A stretch of 21,420 nucleotides of DNA from an uncultured Clostridium sp. GTDB lineage: Bacteria; Bacillota; Clostridia; TANB77; CAG-508. A program made the position numbers and the translations under genes. Each line of letters begins with the position of its first letter. Position 1 is the stretch's first letter. The stretch is taken from positions 1 to 21,420 of the forward strand of contig USGK01000026.1 in assembly GCA_900554175.1 (NCBI GenBank), in the 5' to 3' direction. Below are positions 1-7,775 of this stretch, piece after piece. The notes beneath the pieces were generated by a model. That model saw only the letters and a program-made list of their open reading frames with translations, was not told the origin of the DNA and did not search any database.

Positions 1-1
1 A

Positions 2-710
2 AAATCAATAACAACGACAAAAGAAGGCTATGAAATAGCAATGAAAGATATATGGGATGGAAAAGTAAGAGGAACAGTATCAGTAGCACTAGAAGAAGGA
101 GATGGAACAAAAGCAGGAGATAAAATAGCAATAACATCAAAAAAAGAAACAACAGAAAGATTTTATGTATTGGCAGATAATCAAGATAAAACCAAAGTTA
201 AGGCATTGGCAGAATGGAATTTAATGGTTGGAAGAATTTATGATAGCAATGGTAACGAAAAAGGCGAGGTAGATAAAGGTGCAATTAACTATGGATTGCA
301 AGACGAAACAATGAAAGGTTGGGTTAGTGGACAAGAAAGAAAAAGGAACAGTAGCATTTTCAAGCTCAAGATATTGGGATGAGACATATACTCCACGAGG
401 AAGTTCAATTTATCCATGGGTATATGATAATAAATCAAACTTATATCAATATGTAGAATCATATAAAACATTATTAGGAAATACAGACAAAGTGAGTGAA
501 GTAAGTTTAGCATCATATGAAGATATTAATGCATTATGGTCAAATAAATCAAACTATACTTGGTTGTACAGTACATCATTCTGGCTTGGGTCCGCTTATA
601 GCTCTTCGAACAACAACGTGTGGAATGTGAAAACGGACGGCAACTTCAACAACAACAACTACAACAATGACAATAATCGCGGGGTTCGACCATTTTTCTG
701 TAAAACTTAG
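2..710 (+). CDS. Surface-type protein with DGR-like variable C-terminus; 5' end outside window; +1 frameshift
   Basis: The reading frame enters from the left edge, so the N-terminus is missing. The visible part ends with a C-type-lectin/FGE-like module: SSSRYWDETYTPRG, then YSTSFWLGSAYSS and GVRPFF at the end. The last 35 residues are packed with Asn from AAC codons, although Asn in the surrounding genes is mostly AAT. Local GC also rises sharply there. This is the appearance of a variable repeat in a diversity-generating retroelement target protein. The first part is read in one frame up to about 344 and the rest in the +1 frame. Skipping the A of the in-frame AGG at 344-346 gives QERKGTVAFSSS, a continuous sequence. 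No reverse transcriptase or template repeat lies in the window, so if it is a DGR target it would be a remote one. The frameshift could also be an ordinary indel or mark a decaying gene. Confidence 0.7.
344..346 (+). other. Apparent +1 frameshift at in-frame AGG-A (reads GGA)
   Basis: In the upstream frame the codons run GAA AGA AAA AGG AAC. Dropping the A at 344 gives GGA ACA GTA GCA and joins the two halves of the gene as ERK-GTVAF. The form matches the CGG sites further on, with a base skipped before a GGN glycine codon. However, the base is A and it ends an A-run, so a homopolymer indel is an equally good explanation. AGG is read normally as Arg elsewhere, for example in YebC (GRELL). Confidence 0.5.
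584..700 (+). repeat. Candidate DGR variable repeat (VR)
   Basis: This stretch encodes FWLGSAYSSSNNNVWN and then an Asn/Asp-rich run that closes with RGVRPF. About nine AAC codons fall within some 30 codons, and GC content is clearly above the neighbouring sequence. Adenine-directed mutagenesis of AAC codons in a C-terminal lectin-fold segment is the hallmark of DGR variable repeats. A matching template repeat was not found by eye in the window. Confidence 0.55.
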
Positions 711-777
711 GATTGTGTAATTAAAATTTGCAATGAGAAGATATGGAAAACAAGTATTGTCCTCATTGACAAAATGA

Positions 778-854
778 AAAAAATGCCATAGATGTGAGAA
801 AAAATTAGTAACAATAGTGACATTTTTTTCTTGCTAGAACTATGGCATTTTTTA
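778..854 (+). terminator. Hairpin with T-run after the first gene
   Basis: The arm AAAAAATGCCATAG pairs with CTATGGCATTTTTT about 50 bases later and ends in a T-run. Because both ends carry A- and T-runs it could act in both directions. It lies directly downstream of the stop codon at 708-710. The loop is unusually long for a simple terminator. Confidence 0.6.
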
Positions 855-916
855 TAATATTTTAAAACAAATTTTTTAATTGGATTTTGTAAGAATTTAA
901 AATAGAAATTTACAAA

Positions 917-960
917 AACTTTAATATATGTTAAAATAACAAATAACATATATTAAAGTT
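917..960. repeat. Perfect 16-bp inverted repeat with 12-base loop
   Basis: AACTTTAATATATGTT at 917-932 is followed, after 12 bases, by its exact reverse complement at 945-960. No T-run follows on the plus strand. A short T-run follows on the minus strand, but no minus-strand gene needs a terminator there. It lies about 65 bases before the HAM1-family gene and may be an operator or an mRNA leader hairpin. The rest of the 711-1026 gap holds only the preceding terminator and AT-rich promoter-like sequence. Confidence 0.6.
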
Positions 961-1026
961 AAAACAATAGGTTGTAGTGTAGTTGAAAAATTAAATTAAA
1001 TAAAATAATATTGGAGTGATTTTTGT

Positions 1027-1603
1027 ATGGAAGAAGAAATTATTTTCGTAACGCATAATATGGGAAAGATAAAGTCGGCAGAAAAATATTTTAAAAAGTT
1101 GAAGTTTAAAACGTTTAATTATGAATTAGATGAACCTAGAAGTGATGATATAAAAGAGATAGTAACTGCAAAAGTAAAACAAGCTTATGAATTAGTAAAA
1201 AAGCCATGTATAGCAATGGATACGGATTTTAGAATTGATGAATTAAATGGTTTCCCAAGAGCATTTGTAAATTTTTCGCTAGATACCATTGGAATACAGG
1301 GAATTTTAAAATTAATGGAGAACAAAGAAAATAGAAAATGTGAGTTTAATGAATGCCTTGCATATCATGATGGAAAAGAAATACATTATTTTTATGGAAA
1401 ACATCCACGGAAATTTATCAAATAAGATTCAGGGACTGAATAGAAAAGAAAAATGGTCGGATTTATGGTATATTTTTAAACCCAATGGGTTTGATAAAAC
1501 ATTAGCAGAAATGGATTCCGAAGAAAGAGAAAATAGAAGAAAAATAGATGGTTCTGTACAAGCAATGCAAGAATTTGCAAAATGGTATGAGAAAACAAAA
1601 TAA
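1027..1603 (+). CDS. HAM1/RdgB-type non-canonical purine NTP pyrophosphatase, with CGG +1 shift
   Basis: The N-terminus VTHNMGKIKSAEKYF matches the nucleotide-binding start of the HAM1/RdgB family, and DTDFRIDELNGFPRAF matches the catalytic region. These enzymes hydrolyse ITP and XTP to monophosphates, cleaning the nucleotide pool. The zero frame reaches CGG at codon 128 and stops five codons later. Skipping the C gives YGKHP-GNLSNKIQG, which restores the family pattern G-x3-G-x-I. The product is then 191 residues, a normal family length, ending in a Lys-rich tail. The ATG at 1027 has only a weak upstream Shine-Dalgarno sequence (GGAG at 1013). The sequence is a divergent member of the family, so substrate preference is uncertain. 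Confidence 0.8.
1408..1410 (+). other. CGG +1 recoding site 1 (CCA CGG A, read Pro-Gly)
   Basis: This is the in-frame codon 128 of the HAM1-family gene. The zero frame ends at TAA shortly after. Omitting C1408 gives GGA and continues for 64 more codons with family-like sequence. Confidence 0.82.
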
Positions 1604-1625
1604 ATGAGAAAGTTGAGGAAAAACA

Positions 1626-2781
1626 ATGGGAAAATTTTGGTGGTGGAGAGAAACAAAAGACATATATATAAAACAGAAGAATAATAAAGCAGGAATAACT
1701 TTAATAGCATTGATAGTAACAATAATTGTATTGTTAATTTTAGCACGGTATATCGATTGTAACTTTAGCAGGAGAAAATGGAATATTAAAGAGGTCTAAA
1801 AACGCTGAAATGATAACAAACCAAAAACAAGAAAAAGAACAAATTCAACTATCATTGATAGCATCAAAGGCAAATAGTGAAATAGTTATTGATACGGATG
1901 TCTTAGAAGAAGAGTTGAATAAGATACCCAATGTAGCAATTACTGAAAAAGAAAGTGAAAAATGGATAGTAACAGGAACAAAAACAGGAAAAATATATGA
2001 AATTAGTATATCTAATGGTACAGTAAATGAATGCAATGAATCAAATATACAGATTGTAAAAACAACAGATAAGATTTTTATTAGAAAATCTAATGATGAA
2101 GATTCAGGAAAAGAAAAACTAAATTTTTCTAGTGATTTAATAAAAAGTGGAGGAACGTGGAGTTCAAGTGACAGTAATATTGTATCTATTGACAATACTG
2201 GAAACATAGAATGGAAATCTGTAGGTAAGACAACTATTACATACAGTAAAAATAATAAAAAAGAGGTTTTTAACATTATTTGTAAATATGCTATTTCAAA
2301 TTCTGTAAATGGATGGAATGTATCACATAATATAGGTACGAATGGAATGTCATCTCCATATGGTACACATTCTGTTTTGGATGTTATTGTACATGATAAT
2401 GCTATATGTGCAGATGCGGCTGACAATATTGGAACATATGATGTAACTATTTGGAGAACTGTAGATTTAACTAATGTTAATACAATAAAATATAAAGGAT
2501 TTTATTGGAATGATCATGGAGTTCAAGTGCCAAATGGTTATAAATCTGGTATTGTAGATATTAGTGAATTAAAAGATGACAAATTAGATGCAAATTGTAC
2601 ATATAAGAACGAATATTCGGTTGTAAAAAATGTAGAACGTACAGAAGACAGTTTCGATGTAGAACATAATGTAAATGAATTGTCAGGGGAACATATTATT
2701 GCATTTACAACTACGCATGCAAATATACAAGGTTACACGAATTTGTCTGGATATACTTCAGAAATATTGTTTGAACCTTAG
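1626..2781 (+). CDS. Pilin-like/Ig-like secreted surface protein, with CGG +1 shift
   Basis: Translation starts at ATG 1626 behind a GAGG site. A short Trp- and Lys-rich cytoplasmic start is followed by KAGITLIALIVTIIVLLILA-GISIVTL, a type IV pilin/pseudopilin-like hydrophobic helix (residues about 23-48) seen in many gut Clostridia surface proteins. It continues with GENGIL and a charged helix. Around residues 155-205 a bacterial Ig-like (Big-2 type) segment is visible: WSSSDSNIVSIDNTGNI and GKTTITYS. The remaining C-terminal half is not recognised. The CGG at codon 41 lies inside the hydrophobic helix. Skipping the C restores the common LAG-(I/V)S motif and a product of 384 residues. Without the shift the protein would end within about 20 codons. 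It was probably co-opted for surface display rather than being a classical pilus subunit. Confidence 0.75.
1746..1748 (+). other. CGG +1 recoding site 2 (GCA CGG T, read Ala-Gly)
   Basis: This is in-frame codon 41 of the pilin-like gene. Dropping C1746 yields LILAGISIVTL, the standard pilin-like helix of this family, and the rest of the protein follows in the +1 frame. Confidence 0.85.
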
Positions 2782-2928
2782 TGTTCTATTAATTTAATAC
2801 TAAACATAAGCAAAATAGGAAAAATATTTATAAAAAAGACTACACAAAATATAAAAAGTATGTTACAATGTAAAATGAATTTTTTAGAAAACCTTGAACA
2901 TATAAGAGAAAAAAGGGAGGAGAAAAGT

Positions 2929-3654
2929 ATGTCAGGACATAGCAAATGGAATAATATTCAAGCAAAAAAAGGAAAAGCAGATGCAGCTAGAGGAAAAATT
3001 TTTACAAAGTTAGGAAGGGAATTATTAGTAGCTGTAAAACAAGGGGGACCTGATCCAGCGGGAAATTCCAAATTAAAAGATGTCATATCAAAATGTAAAG
3101 CAGCCAATATGCCAAATGATACAATTAAAAATGCAATAAAAAAAGCTTCAGGAGAAGGAAGTACTGCCACTTATGAAGAAATAACTTATGAAGGATATGG
3201 ACCAAATGGAGTAGCTTTAATAGTTGAAGCAAGTACTGATAACAAAAATAGAACAGCAGCAGAAGTAAGACATGTATTTGATAAAGCTGGAGGAAATTTA
3301 GGTACAACAGGATGTGTATCATATATGTTTAACAAAAAAGGTGTAATAGTTATAGAAAAAGAAGGTTGTTCTTTAGATGAAGAGAGCTTAATGATGTTAG
3401 CCCTAGAAAGTGGAGCAGAGGATTTTAATTCAGAAGAAGAAGTATACGAAATTATTACAGCTCCAAGTGACTTTTCAACAGTTAGTGAAAAATTACAAGA
3501 GGAAGGAATTGAATTTATAGAAGCTTCTGTACAAATGGTTCCTGAAACAACAGTAGCATTAGATGAGCATGGTGTGGAAAAAATGGAAAGATTAATTGAA
3601 AAACTAGAAGAATTAGATGATGTAATGAATGTATATCATAACTGGGAAGAATAA
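2929..3654 (+). CDS. yebC: YebC/PmpR-family protein
   Basis: The sequence begins MSGHSKWNNIQAKKGKADAARGKIF, the hallmark of the YebC/TACO1 family, and extends to the typical length of 241 residues. Family members bind DNA as regulators or assist ribosomes at difficult sequences such as polyproline. The frame is open further upstream to 2860, but the start at 2929 sits 6 bases after a strong GGGAGGAG site and matches the family N-terminus. The frame is intact and has no in-frame CGG. AGG is used for the conserved Arg in GRELL. A YebC-type translation factor in a genome with apparent frameshift decoding is noteworthy, but the family is nearly universal. Confidence 0.96.
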   Translation: MSGHSKWNNIQAKKGKADAARGKIFTKLGRELLVAVKQGGPDPAGNSKLKDVISKCKAANMPNDTIKNAIKKASGEGSTATYEEITYEGYGPNGVALIVEASTDNKNRTAAEVRHVFDKAGGNLGTTGCVSYMFNKKGVIVIEKEGCSLDEESLMMLALESGAEDFNSEEEVYEIITAPSDFSTVSEKLQEEGIEFIEASVQMVPETTVALDEHGVEKMERLIEKLEELDDVMNVYHNWEE

Positions 3655-3660
3655 TTTTGT

Positions 3661-3695
3661 ATAACAGATAGCTTTTTAGGTTATCTGTTATATTT
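3661..3695 (+). terminator. Hairpin after yebC
   Basis: ATAACAGATA pairs exactly with TATCTGTTAT across an 11-base loop, directly after the yebC stop codon. The T-tract that follows is weak (TATTTA). Confidence 0.6.
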
Positions 3696-3766
3696 AAATA
3701 TAAATCATATAAAAATGGAAAAAATTACAAAACAGAAAAAATAAATTAGAGAACAGGAGTGTTTAA

Positions 3767-5287
3767 ATGAAAAAAAATAAAAAAACATTGATAATAGTAC
3801 TAGCTATAGTTCTTTTTATAATTTTAATAGGTGGAATAATTGCATACATGTATTTTTTTACAGATGTTTTTAAATCAGATAAGCAAAAATTTTTTGTATA
3901 TGCTGGAAAAACAGTTGAAAGTGTTGCTAATATGAATATATCAGAATTAAATGGATATTTAGAAAATAAGAATACAAAATCTTATGAATCAAATGGAACA
4001 TTAAAAGCTGATATGGATATAAGTTTGGCACAAAAATTAATGCAAAATGCAAATGTATATAAAGAGTTTAAAAAAACAGAGATAGTTACAAATGTAAAAA
4101 AAGACAAGCAAAATAATTATGATTATCGAAGTGTAAAATTTAAATATTCAAATGGTGAAAATATCGATATTGAATATTTAAATAAAAATGATTTATATGG
4201 TATAAGTGTAAATAAAATTGGAGGAAAATATGTTGCGATTGAAAACAATAAGTTAAAAGACTTGGCTCAAAAAGTTGGAATAACTGATACAGATGCAATT
4301 CCTGAAAAAATTCAAATTGAAGATTTAAATAAGTATAAATTTTCAGAAGAAGAAATAGAAAAAATAAAAAATATAGTATATAAAATATTAGATGAAAATC
4401 TAAGTGATACAATGTTTGTAACAGAGAAGATATCTAATTATAATAAATATACAATTACTTTAACTGAAGCACAAGCAAAAGAAATTTTAAATAAACTGTA
4501 TAATGAGTTAATCAATAATGAAATTATAGTAAATAAATTCCAACAATTCTTAATAGAGGATTCGAAATTAACAGAAACTGAAGCAAAAAATAAAATTGAA
4601 GAATTGCAAAGTAAAGCAAAAGAATATAAAGAAAAGAAAGAAGAAAATGAAAATTCTTCTGGTACAAAAATTATATCTATAAGTATATATAAAACAAATA
4701 AAAATGTTACAAAAGTAGAATATATAACTGAAGATTCAAAGGTAACATTAAATATAAATGAGAAAAAAATAGAATTAGCTATAGATGAGGCAAGTAAAGA
4801 TGGCGAAAATACAATATACAATCCTTTAGGAAATATCTCTTTAGAGAAAGTGTCTAGTAATGATGAGTTTAAATATAATATAATATTTTCTTTAAAAGAT
4901 GATAAGAATGAATTAAATGAAAGTAGTAATGATATTAAATATATTTCTTTAATTTTCAATTTAAATATTAAAGGGATACAAAGCACAGATATTGTACAAG
5001 AAAATTATGATTTGAAATTTAGAGAGAATTCGACTGATTTAATATCATATACCTTTAATAATACAGTAGATTTTAATAGTAACTTTGAAAAAGAAGAATT
5101 AGAATCTAATAGTGTTAAGTTAAATAATTATACAAGAGAACAGCTAGAAATGTTTGCTACAAAATATATTACACATAGTTATATTTTAAATCAATTGAAA
5201 ATGCAAAAACTTGGATTGAATGCAGAGCAAAATCCTATTAGATATTATTTTCAACCTTTGTTTGAAAATATAAGTAATTTCATTTAA
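3767..5287 (+). CDS. Membrane-anchored extracytoplasmic protein, unknown function
   Basis: This is a 506-residue protein with a Lys-rich start and one hydrophobic helix (residues about 7-29, IIVLAIVLFIILIGGIIAY). It is followed by a long, hydrophilic, Lys/Glu/Asn-rich domain. The layout is a type II membrane anchor with an outside domain. A charged, probably helical stretch falls around residues 262-300 (TETEAKNKIEELQSKAKEY). The tandem beta-rich, polar segments resemble several uncharacterised Clostridia families, but I recognise none firmly. The start has a CAGGAGTG ribosome site. The gene stands alone between two terminators, and its frame is intact. Confidence 0.75.
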   Translation: MKKNKKTLIIVLAIVLFIILIGGIIAYMYFFTDVFKSDKQKFFVYAGKTVESVANMNISELNGYLENKNTKSYESNGTLKADMDISLAQKLMQNANVYKEFKKTEIVTNVKKDKQNNYDYRSVKFKYSNGENIDIEYLNKNDLYGISVNKIGGKYVAIENNKLKDLAQKVGITDTDAIPEKIQIEDLNKYKFSEEEIEKIKNIVYKILDENLSDTMFVTEKISNYNKYTITLTEAQAKEILNKLYNELINNEIIVNKFQQFLIEDSKLTETEAKNKIEELQSKAKEYKEKKEENENSSGTKIISISIYKTNKNVTKVEYITEDSKVTLNINEKKIELAIDEASKDGENTIYNPLGNISLEKVSSNDEFKYNIIFSLKDDKNELNESSNDIKYISLIFNLNIKGIQSTDIVQENYDLKFRENSTDLISYTFNNTVDFNSNFEKEELESNSVKLNNYTREQLEMFATKYITHSYILNQLKMQKLGLNAEQNPIRYYFQPLFENISNFI

Positions 5288-5349
5288 AATTCAAATAAAA
5301 ACTGTAATTTAGAAATAATTAAGTATAATAGGTTCTAAAAGAAAAAGAA

Positions 5350-5387
5350 AGAACATATAATATTATAAGATATTATATGTTCTTTTT
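5350..5387 (+). terminator. Strong hairpin before the spoIIIA operon
   Basis: AGAACATATAATAT pairs with ATATTATATGTTCT across a 6-base loop and is followed by TTTTTAT. It separates the membrane protein gene from the spoIIIA operon. The 5388-5477 stretch is AT-rich leader. I see no clear sigma-E promoter in it, but it contains a two-codon ATG-TGA minimal ORF at 5466, close to the spoIIIAA start. Confidence 0.8.
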
Positions 5388-5477
5388 TATATTGTAGGAG
5401 AATAATTATAGTTTGAATTCTATAGAAAAATATAAAATTGTATAAAAAGATTAATAGAAAAGGAAATGTGATTAAAT

Positions 5478-6389
5478 ATGGACAAGCTCGAAAACATATT
5501 AGATTATTTATCTTTAAATGTTAGAAAACAGATAATAGAATTTATTAAAAATAATTTTATATCAAATGATTTAGAAGAAATCAGATTAAGAACCAATAGA
5601 AATCTTTCATTAAAAATACGGTCAAGAAATTAAAATATCAGATTATATAGTTACTCAAGAAGATATTTTAGAAACGTTTACTAGAATATGTGAAAATTCT
5701 GTATATGCGTATAAAAAACAAATATGTGAAGGATTTATAACAATAAAAGGCGGAAATAGGGTCGGAATAACAGGTAATTGTATTATAGAAAATGGAGAAA
5801 TAAAGAATATAGACTATATATCAAGTTTAAATTTTAGAATTTCAAGTCAAAGAGATGGATGTTCTTACGAAATTTTAAAAAGTATTATAAATGAAAAAGA
5901 AGGAACGATATTTAATACTTTAATTGTTTCACCGCCAGGACGGAGGAAAAACTACAATTTTAAAAGATTTGATAAAAAATATAAGTAACGGAAATGAAGA
6001 GTTAAAACTAAAATCAAAAACTTGCCGGAGTTGTAGACGAAAGAGGAGAAATTGCAGCAATGTATAGAGGAATAATTCAAAATGATTTAGGACCATTGAC
6101 AGATGTTTTAGAAAATGTATCTAAAGCAAAAGGTATGAGGATGCTTATAAGATCAATGGCACCAAATGTGATTTTTTGTGACGAAATTGGAAGTAGAGAA
6201 GATGTAGAAGCAATTAGATATGCTATGTTAAGTGGGGTAAAAGGAGTTTTTACAGCACATGGAAGCGGAATAAATGATATAAAAGGAAATAGTGAAATAA
6301 ATGATTTATTAGAAAATCATTTATTAAAAAAAGTTATTATATTGGATAATTTAAATAAGGGGAAGATAAAAGAAATTTATGAAAATTAG
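5478..6389 (+). CDS. spoIIIAA: SpoIIIAA sporulation ATPase, with three CGG +1 shifts
   Basis: SpoIIIAA is the secretion-type ATPase (VirB11/GspE-like) that works at the mother-cell side of the SpoIIIA-SpoIIQ channel. Read with three C-skips it gives a 302-residue protein, close to the roughly 307 of the B. subtilis homologue. Family marks seen: ITIKGGNRVGITGN, the Walker A region SPPG-GGKTT (about 151-159), GVVDERGEIAAMYRG, and FCDEIGSREDVEAIRYAMLSG (Walker B and following). Without skipping, the zero frame ends at codon 52. After each correction the next frame again ends until the next CGG is skipped. All shifts are +1 and add up exactly to the frame of the C-terminal segment. The ATG at 5478 has an oddly distant GGA-rich site (AAAGGAAA, about 12 bases). 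The seven following genes complete the operon. Confidence 0.9.
5619..5621 (+). other. CGG +1 recoding site 3 (ATA CGG T, read Ile-Gly)
   Basis: This is in-frame codon 48 of spoIIIAA. The zero frame stops at TAA four codons later. Skipping C5619 gives LSLKIGQEIKIS and continues into conserved SpoIIIAA sequence. Confidence 0.85.
5941..5943 (+). other. CGG +1 recoding site 4 inside the Walker A motif (GGA CGG A)
   Basis: After site 3 is corrected, this CGG is in phase. Skipping C5941 turns PPGRRKNYN into PPGGGKTTI, the P-loop needed for ATP binding. This is the clearest functional evidence that glycine is inserted and the frame advances by one. Confidence 0.9.
6026..6028 (+). other. CGG +1 recoding site 5 (TGC CGG A, read Cys-Gly)
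   Basis: It is in phase after sites 3 and 4. Skipping C6026 gives KTCGVVDERGEIA, matching the conserved VG(V/I)VDER(S/G)EIA block of SpoIIIAA. The uncorrected frame stops within about 14 codons. Confidence 0.88.
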
Positions 6390-6480
6390 TAATATTTTTG
6401 ATTTTAAGACATATAAATTATATTAGGATGAAAAATAATAGTATATAAGATAAAAACTAAATAGGAAAGGAGCTTAAAGT

Positions 6481-6994
6481 ATGTTTTTTAAATATATTAT
6501 TCTATTTTTTATTTTTGTAGGAAGTACAAGTATAGGCTTTACTATTTCAAAAGGATTAAAAAATAGGGTGGAAGATTTAAAAGAATTTAAAACAAGTCTT
6601 AATATAATGAAAAATAAAATTAGATTTACATATAAACCTTTAGATGAAATTTTTGAAGATATATCTAAAGTAAGTAAAAGGCGGTGTATCAGATTTTTTT
6701 GGAGAAGCAAGTAAAAATATAAAAACTCTAAATTCAAAAAATGCATGGGATTATGCACTAGAGGATACAAAAGGATTTTTATATTTAAATAAAGAAGATA
6801 TAAATTTAATAAAATCTATTGGAAATATGCTCGGTAAAACAGATGTAGAGGGACAAGTTAGTGAAATTAATATTACAAGTGATTTCATAGATACTCAAAT
6901 AAACAAAGCAGAAGAAGAATGTAAAAAAAACGAAAAGATGTATAAAAGTTTAGGGTCTATTGTTGGACTAGCACTTGTAATAATATTGTTTTAA
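6481..6994 (+). CDS. spoIIIAB: SpoIIIAB stage III sporulation protein, with CGG +1 shift
   Basis: Read with one C-skip, the product has 170 residues, matching the 171 of B. subtilis SpoIIIAB. There is a hydrophobic helix at residues about 4-22 and another at the C-terminus (SIVGLALVIILF). The middle contains the family-type stretches FKTSLNIMKNKIRF and LDEIFEDIS. SpoIIIAB resembles GspF-type platform proteins and is thought to anchor the ATPase to the membrane complex. The start has an AAAGGAG site. In the zero frame the gene would end at codon 78, leaving the second half (GVSDFFGEASKNIK onward) untranslated. Confidence 0.88.
6682..6684 (+). other. CGG +1 recoding site 6 (AGG CGG T, read Arg-Gly)
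   Basis: This is in-frame codon 68 of spoIIIAB, preceded by an AGG that is kept as Arg. Skipping C6682 gives SKRGVSDFFGEA and opens the frame to the stop at 6992-6994. Confidence 0.85.
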
Positions 6995-7074
6995 AATTAT
7001 AAAACTAATTAGCTCTCATATTTTGAATTGGTATTTTTATATCTAATAAAATCTAAATAAAAGGAGGAAAAGAA

Positions 7075-7269
7075 TTGAATGTAGATTTATTATTCAAAAT
7101 AGCTGCAATAGGAATTTTAGTTGCAGTTTTGCATCAGGTCTTATGCAGAGCAGGTAGAGAAGAACAAGCAATGATGACAACCTTAGCCGGACTTGTAATT
7201 GTTTTAACATTAGTAATAAAAGAAATAAGTGGATTATTTGATACAGTTAGAACTTTATTTAATTTATAG
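7075..7269 (+). CDS. spoIIIAC: SpoIIIAC stage III sporulation membrane protein
   Basis: This 64-residue protein has two hydrophobic helices flanking the conserved loop CRAGREEQAMMTTLAG. SpoIIIAC is a small integral membrane component of the mother cell-forespore channel. The start codon is TTG at 7075, placed 8 bases after AAGGAGG. No ATG in frame would leave the family N-terminus intact. The frame is intact. Confidence 0.93.
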   Translation: MNVDLLFKIAAIGILVAVLHQVLCRAGREEQAMMTTLAGLVIVLTLVIKEISGLFDTVRTLFNL

Positions 7270-7316
7270 TAAAATACATAAATATTTAAAAAAGTTATAA
7301 TAGGAAGGAGAAAATT

Positions 7317-7709
7317 TTGGATGAAGTAATAAAAATAATTGGAATTGGATTGGTTTCATTAATAATTATCATTATAATAAAACAATATAGACCTGAGTTT
7401 GCAATATATATATCTATAATATCTGGTGTAATAATTTTTAGTTTGGTAATAGGAAAGTTTTCTAGTATTATTAATTTATTACAGACAATAAGCAATAAAG
7501 CAGGAATAAACAACACTTTTTTAACAATTCTACTCAAAATTACTGGTATTACGTTACTTTCTGAATTTGCAATAAGTATTTGTATGGACGCTGGAGAAAA
7601 AGCAGTTGCGAGCAAGATAGAGATTGGGAGCAAAGTAATAATAATTTGTATGTCTATACCTATTATTTCAAATTTATTAGATGTAATTTTAAAAATTTTA
7701 CCAAATTAA
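7317..7709 (+). CDS. spoIIIAD: SpoIIIAD stage III sporulation membrane protein
   Basis: This 130-residue integral membrane protein (B. subtilis homologue about 133) has four hydrophobic segments. It includes the characteristic FLTILLKITGITLLSEFAISICMDAGE and the final IPIISNLLDVILKILP. It is a relative of SpoIIIAC and part of the same membrane complex. The start is TTG at 7317 after AAGGAGG; the nearby ATG at 7321 is out of frame. Confidence 0.94.
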   Translation: MDEVIKIIGIGLVSLIIIIIIKQYRPEFAIYISIISGVIIFSLVIGKFSSIINLLQTISNKAGINNTFLTILLKITGITLLSEFAISICMDAGEKAVASKIEIGSKVIIICMSIPIISNLLDVILKILPN

Positions 7710-7775
7710 AAAATAACCTAATGAAATAGGTAGAAATCTAAATAAAGTTTTACAGGAAAATAAGGAGATTTACTA

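Noticed and set aside
711..1026. DGR template repeat or reverse transcriptase right after the variable region
   Set aside because: I see only a terminator, an inverted repeat and AT-rich leader; no AAC-dense repeat and no reverse transcriptase motif in the window.
2860..2928. Longer N-terminus for YebC
   Set aside because: The strong ribosome site and the family start MSGHSKW point to 2929.
4438..4986. Long open frames antisense to the membrane protein, and similar ones opposite valS, the spoIIIA genes and the 1810-2781 region
   Set aside because: They have low-complexity Leu/Ile/Phe/Ser composition, no ribosome sites, and lie opposite well-supported genes.
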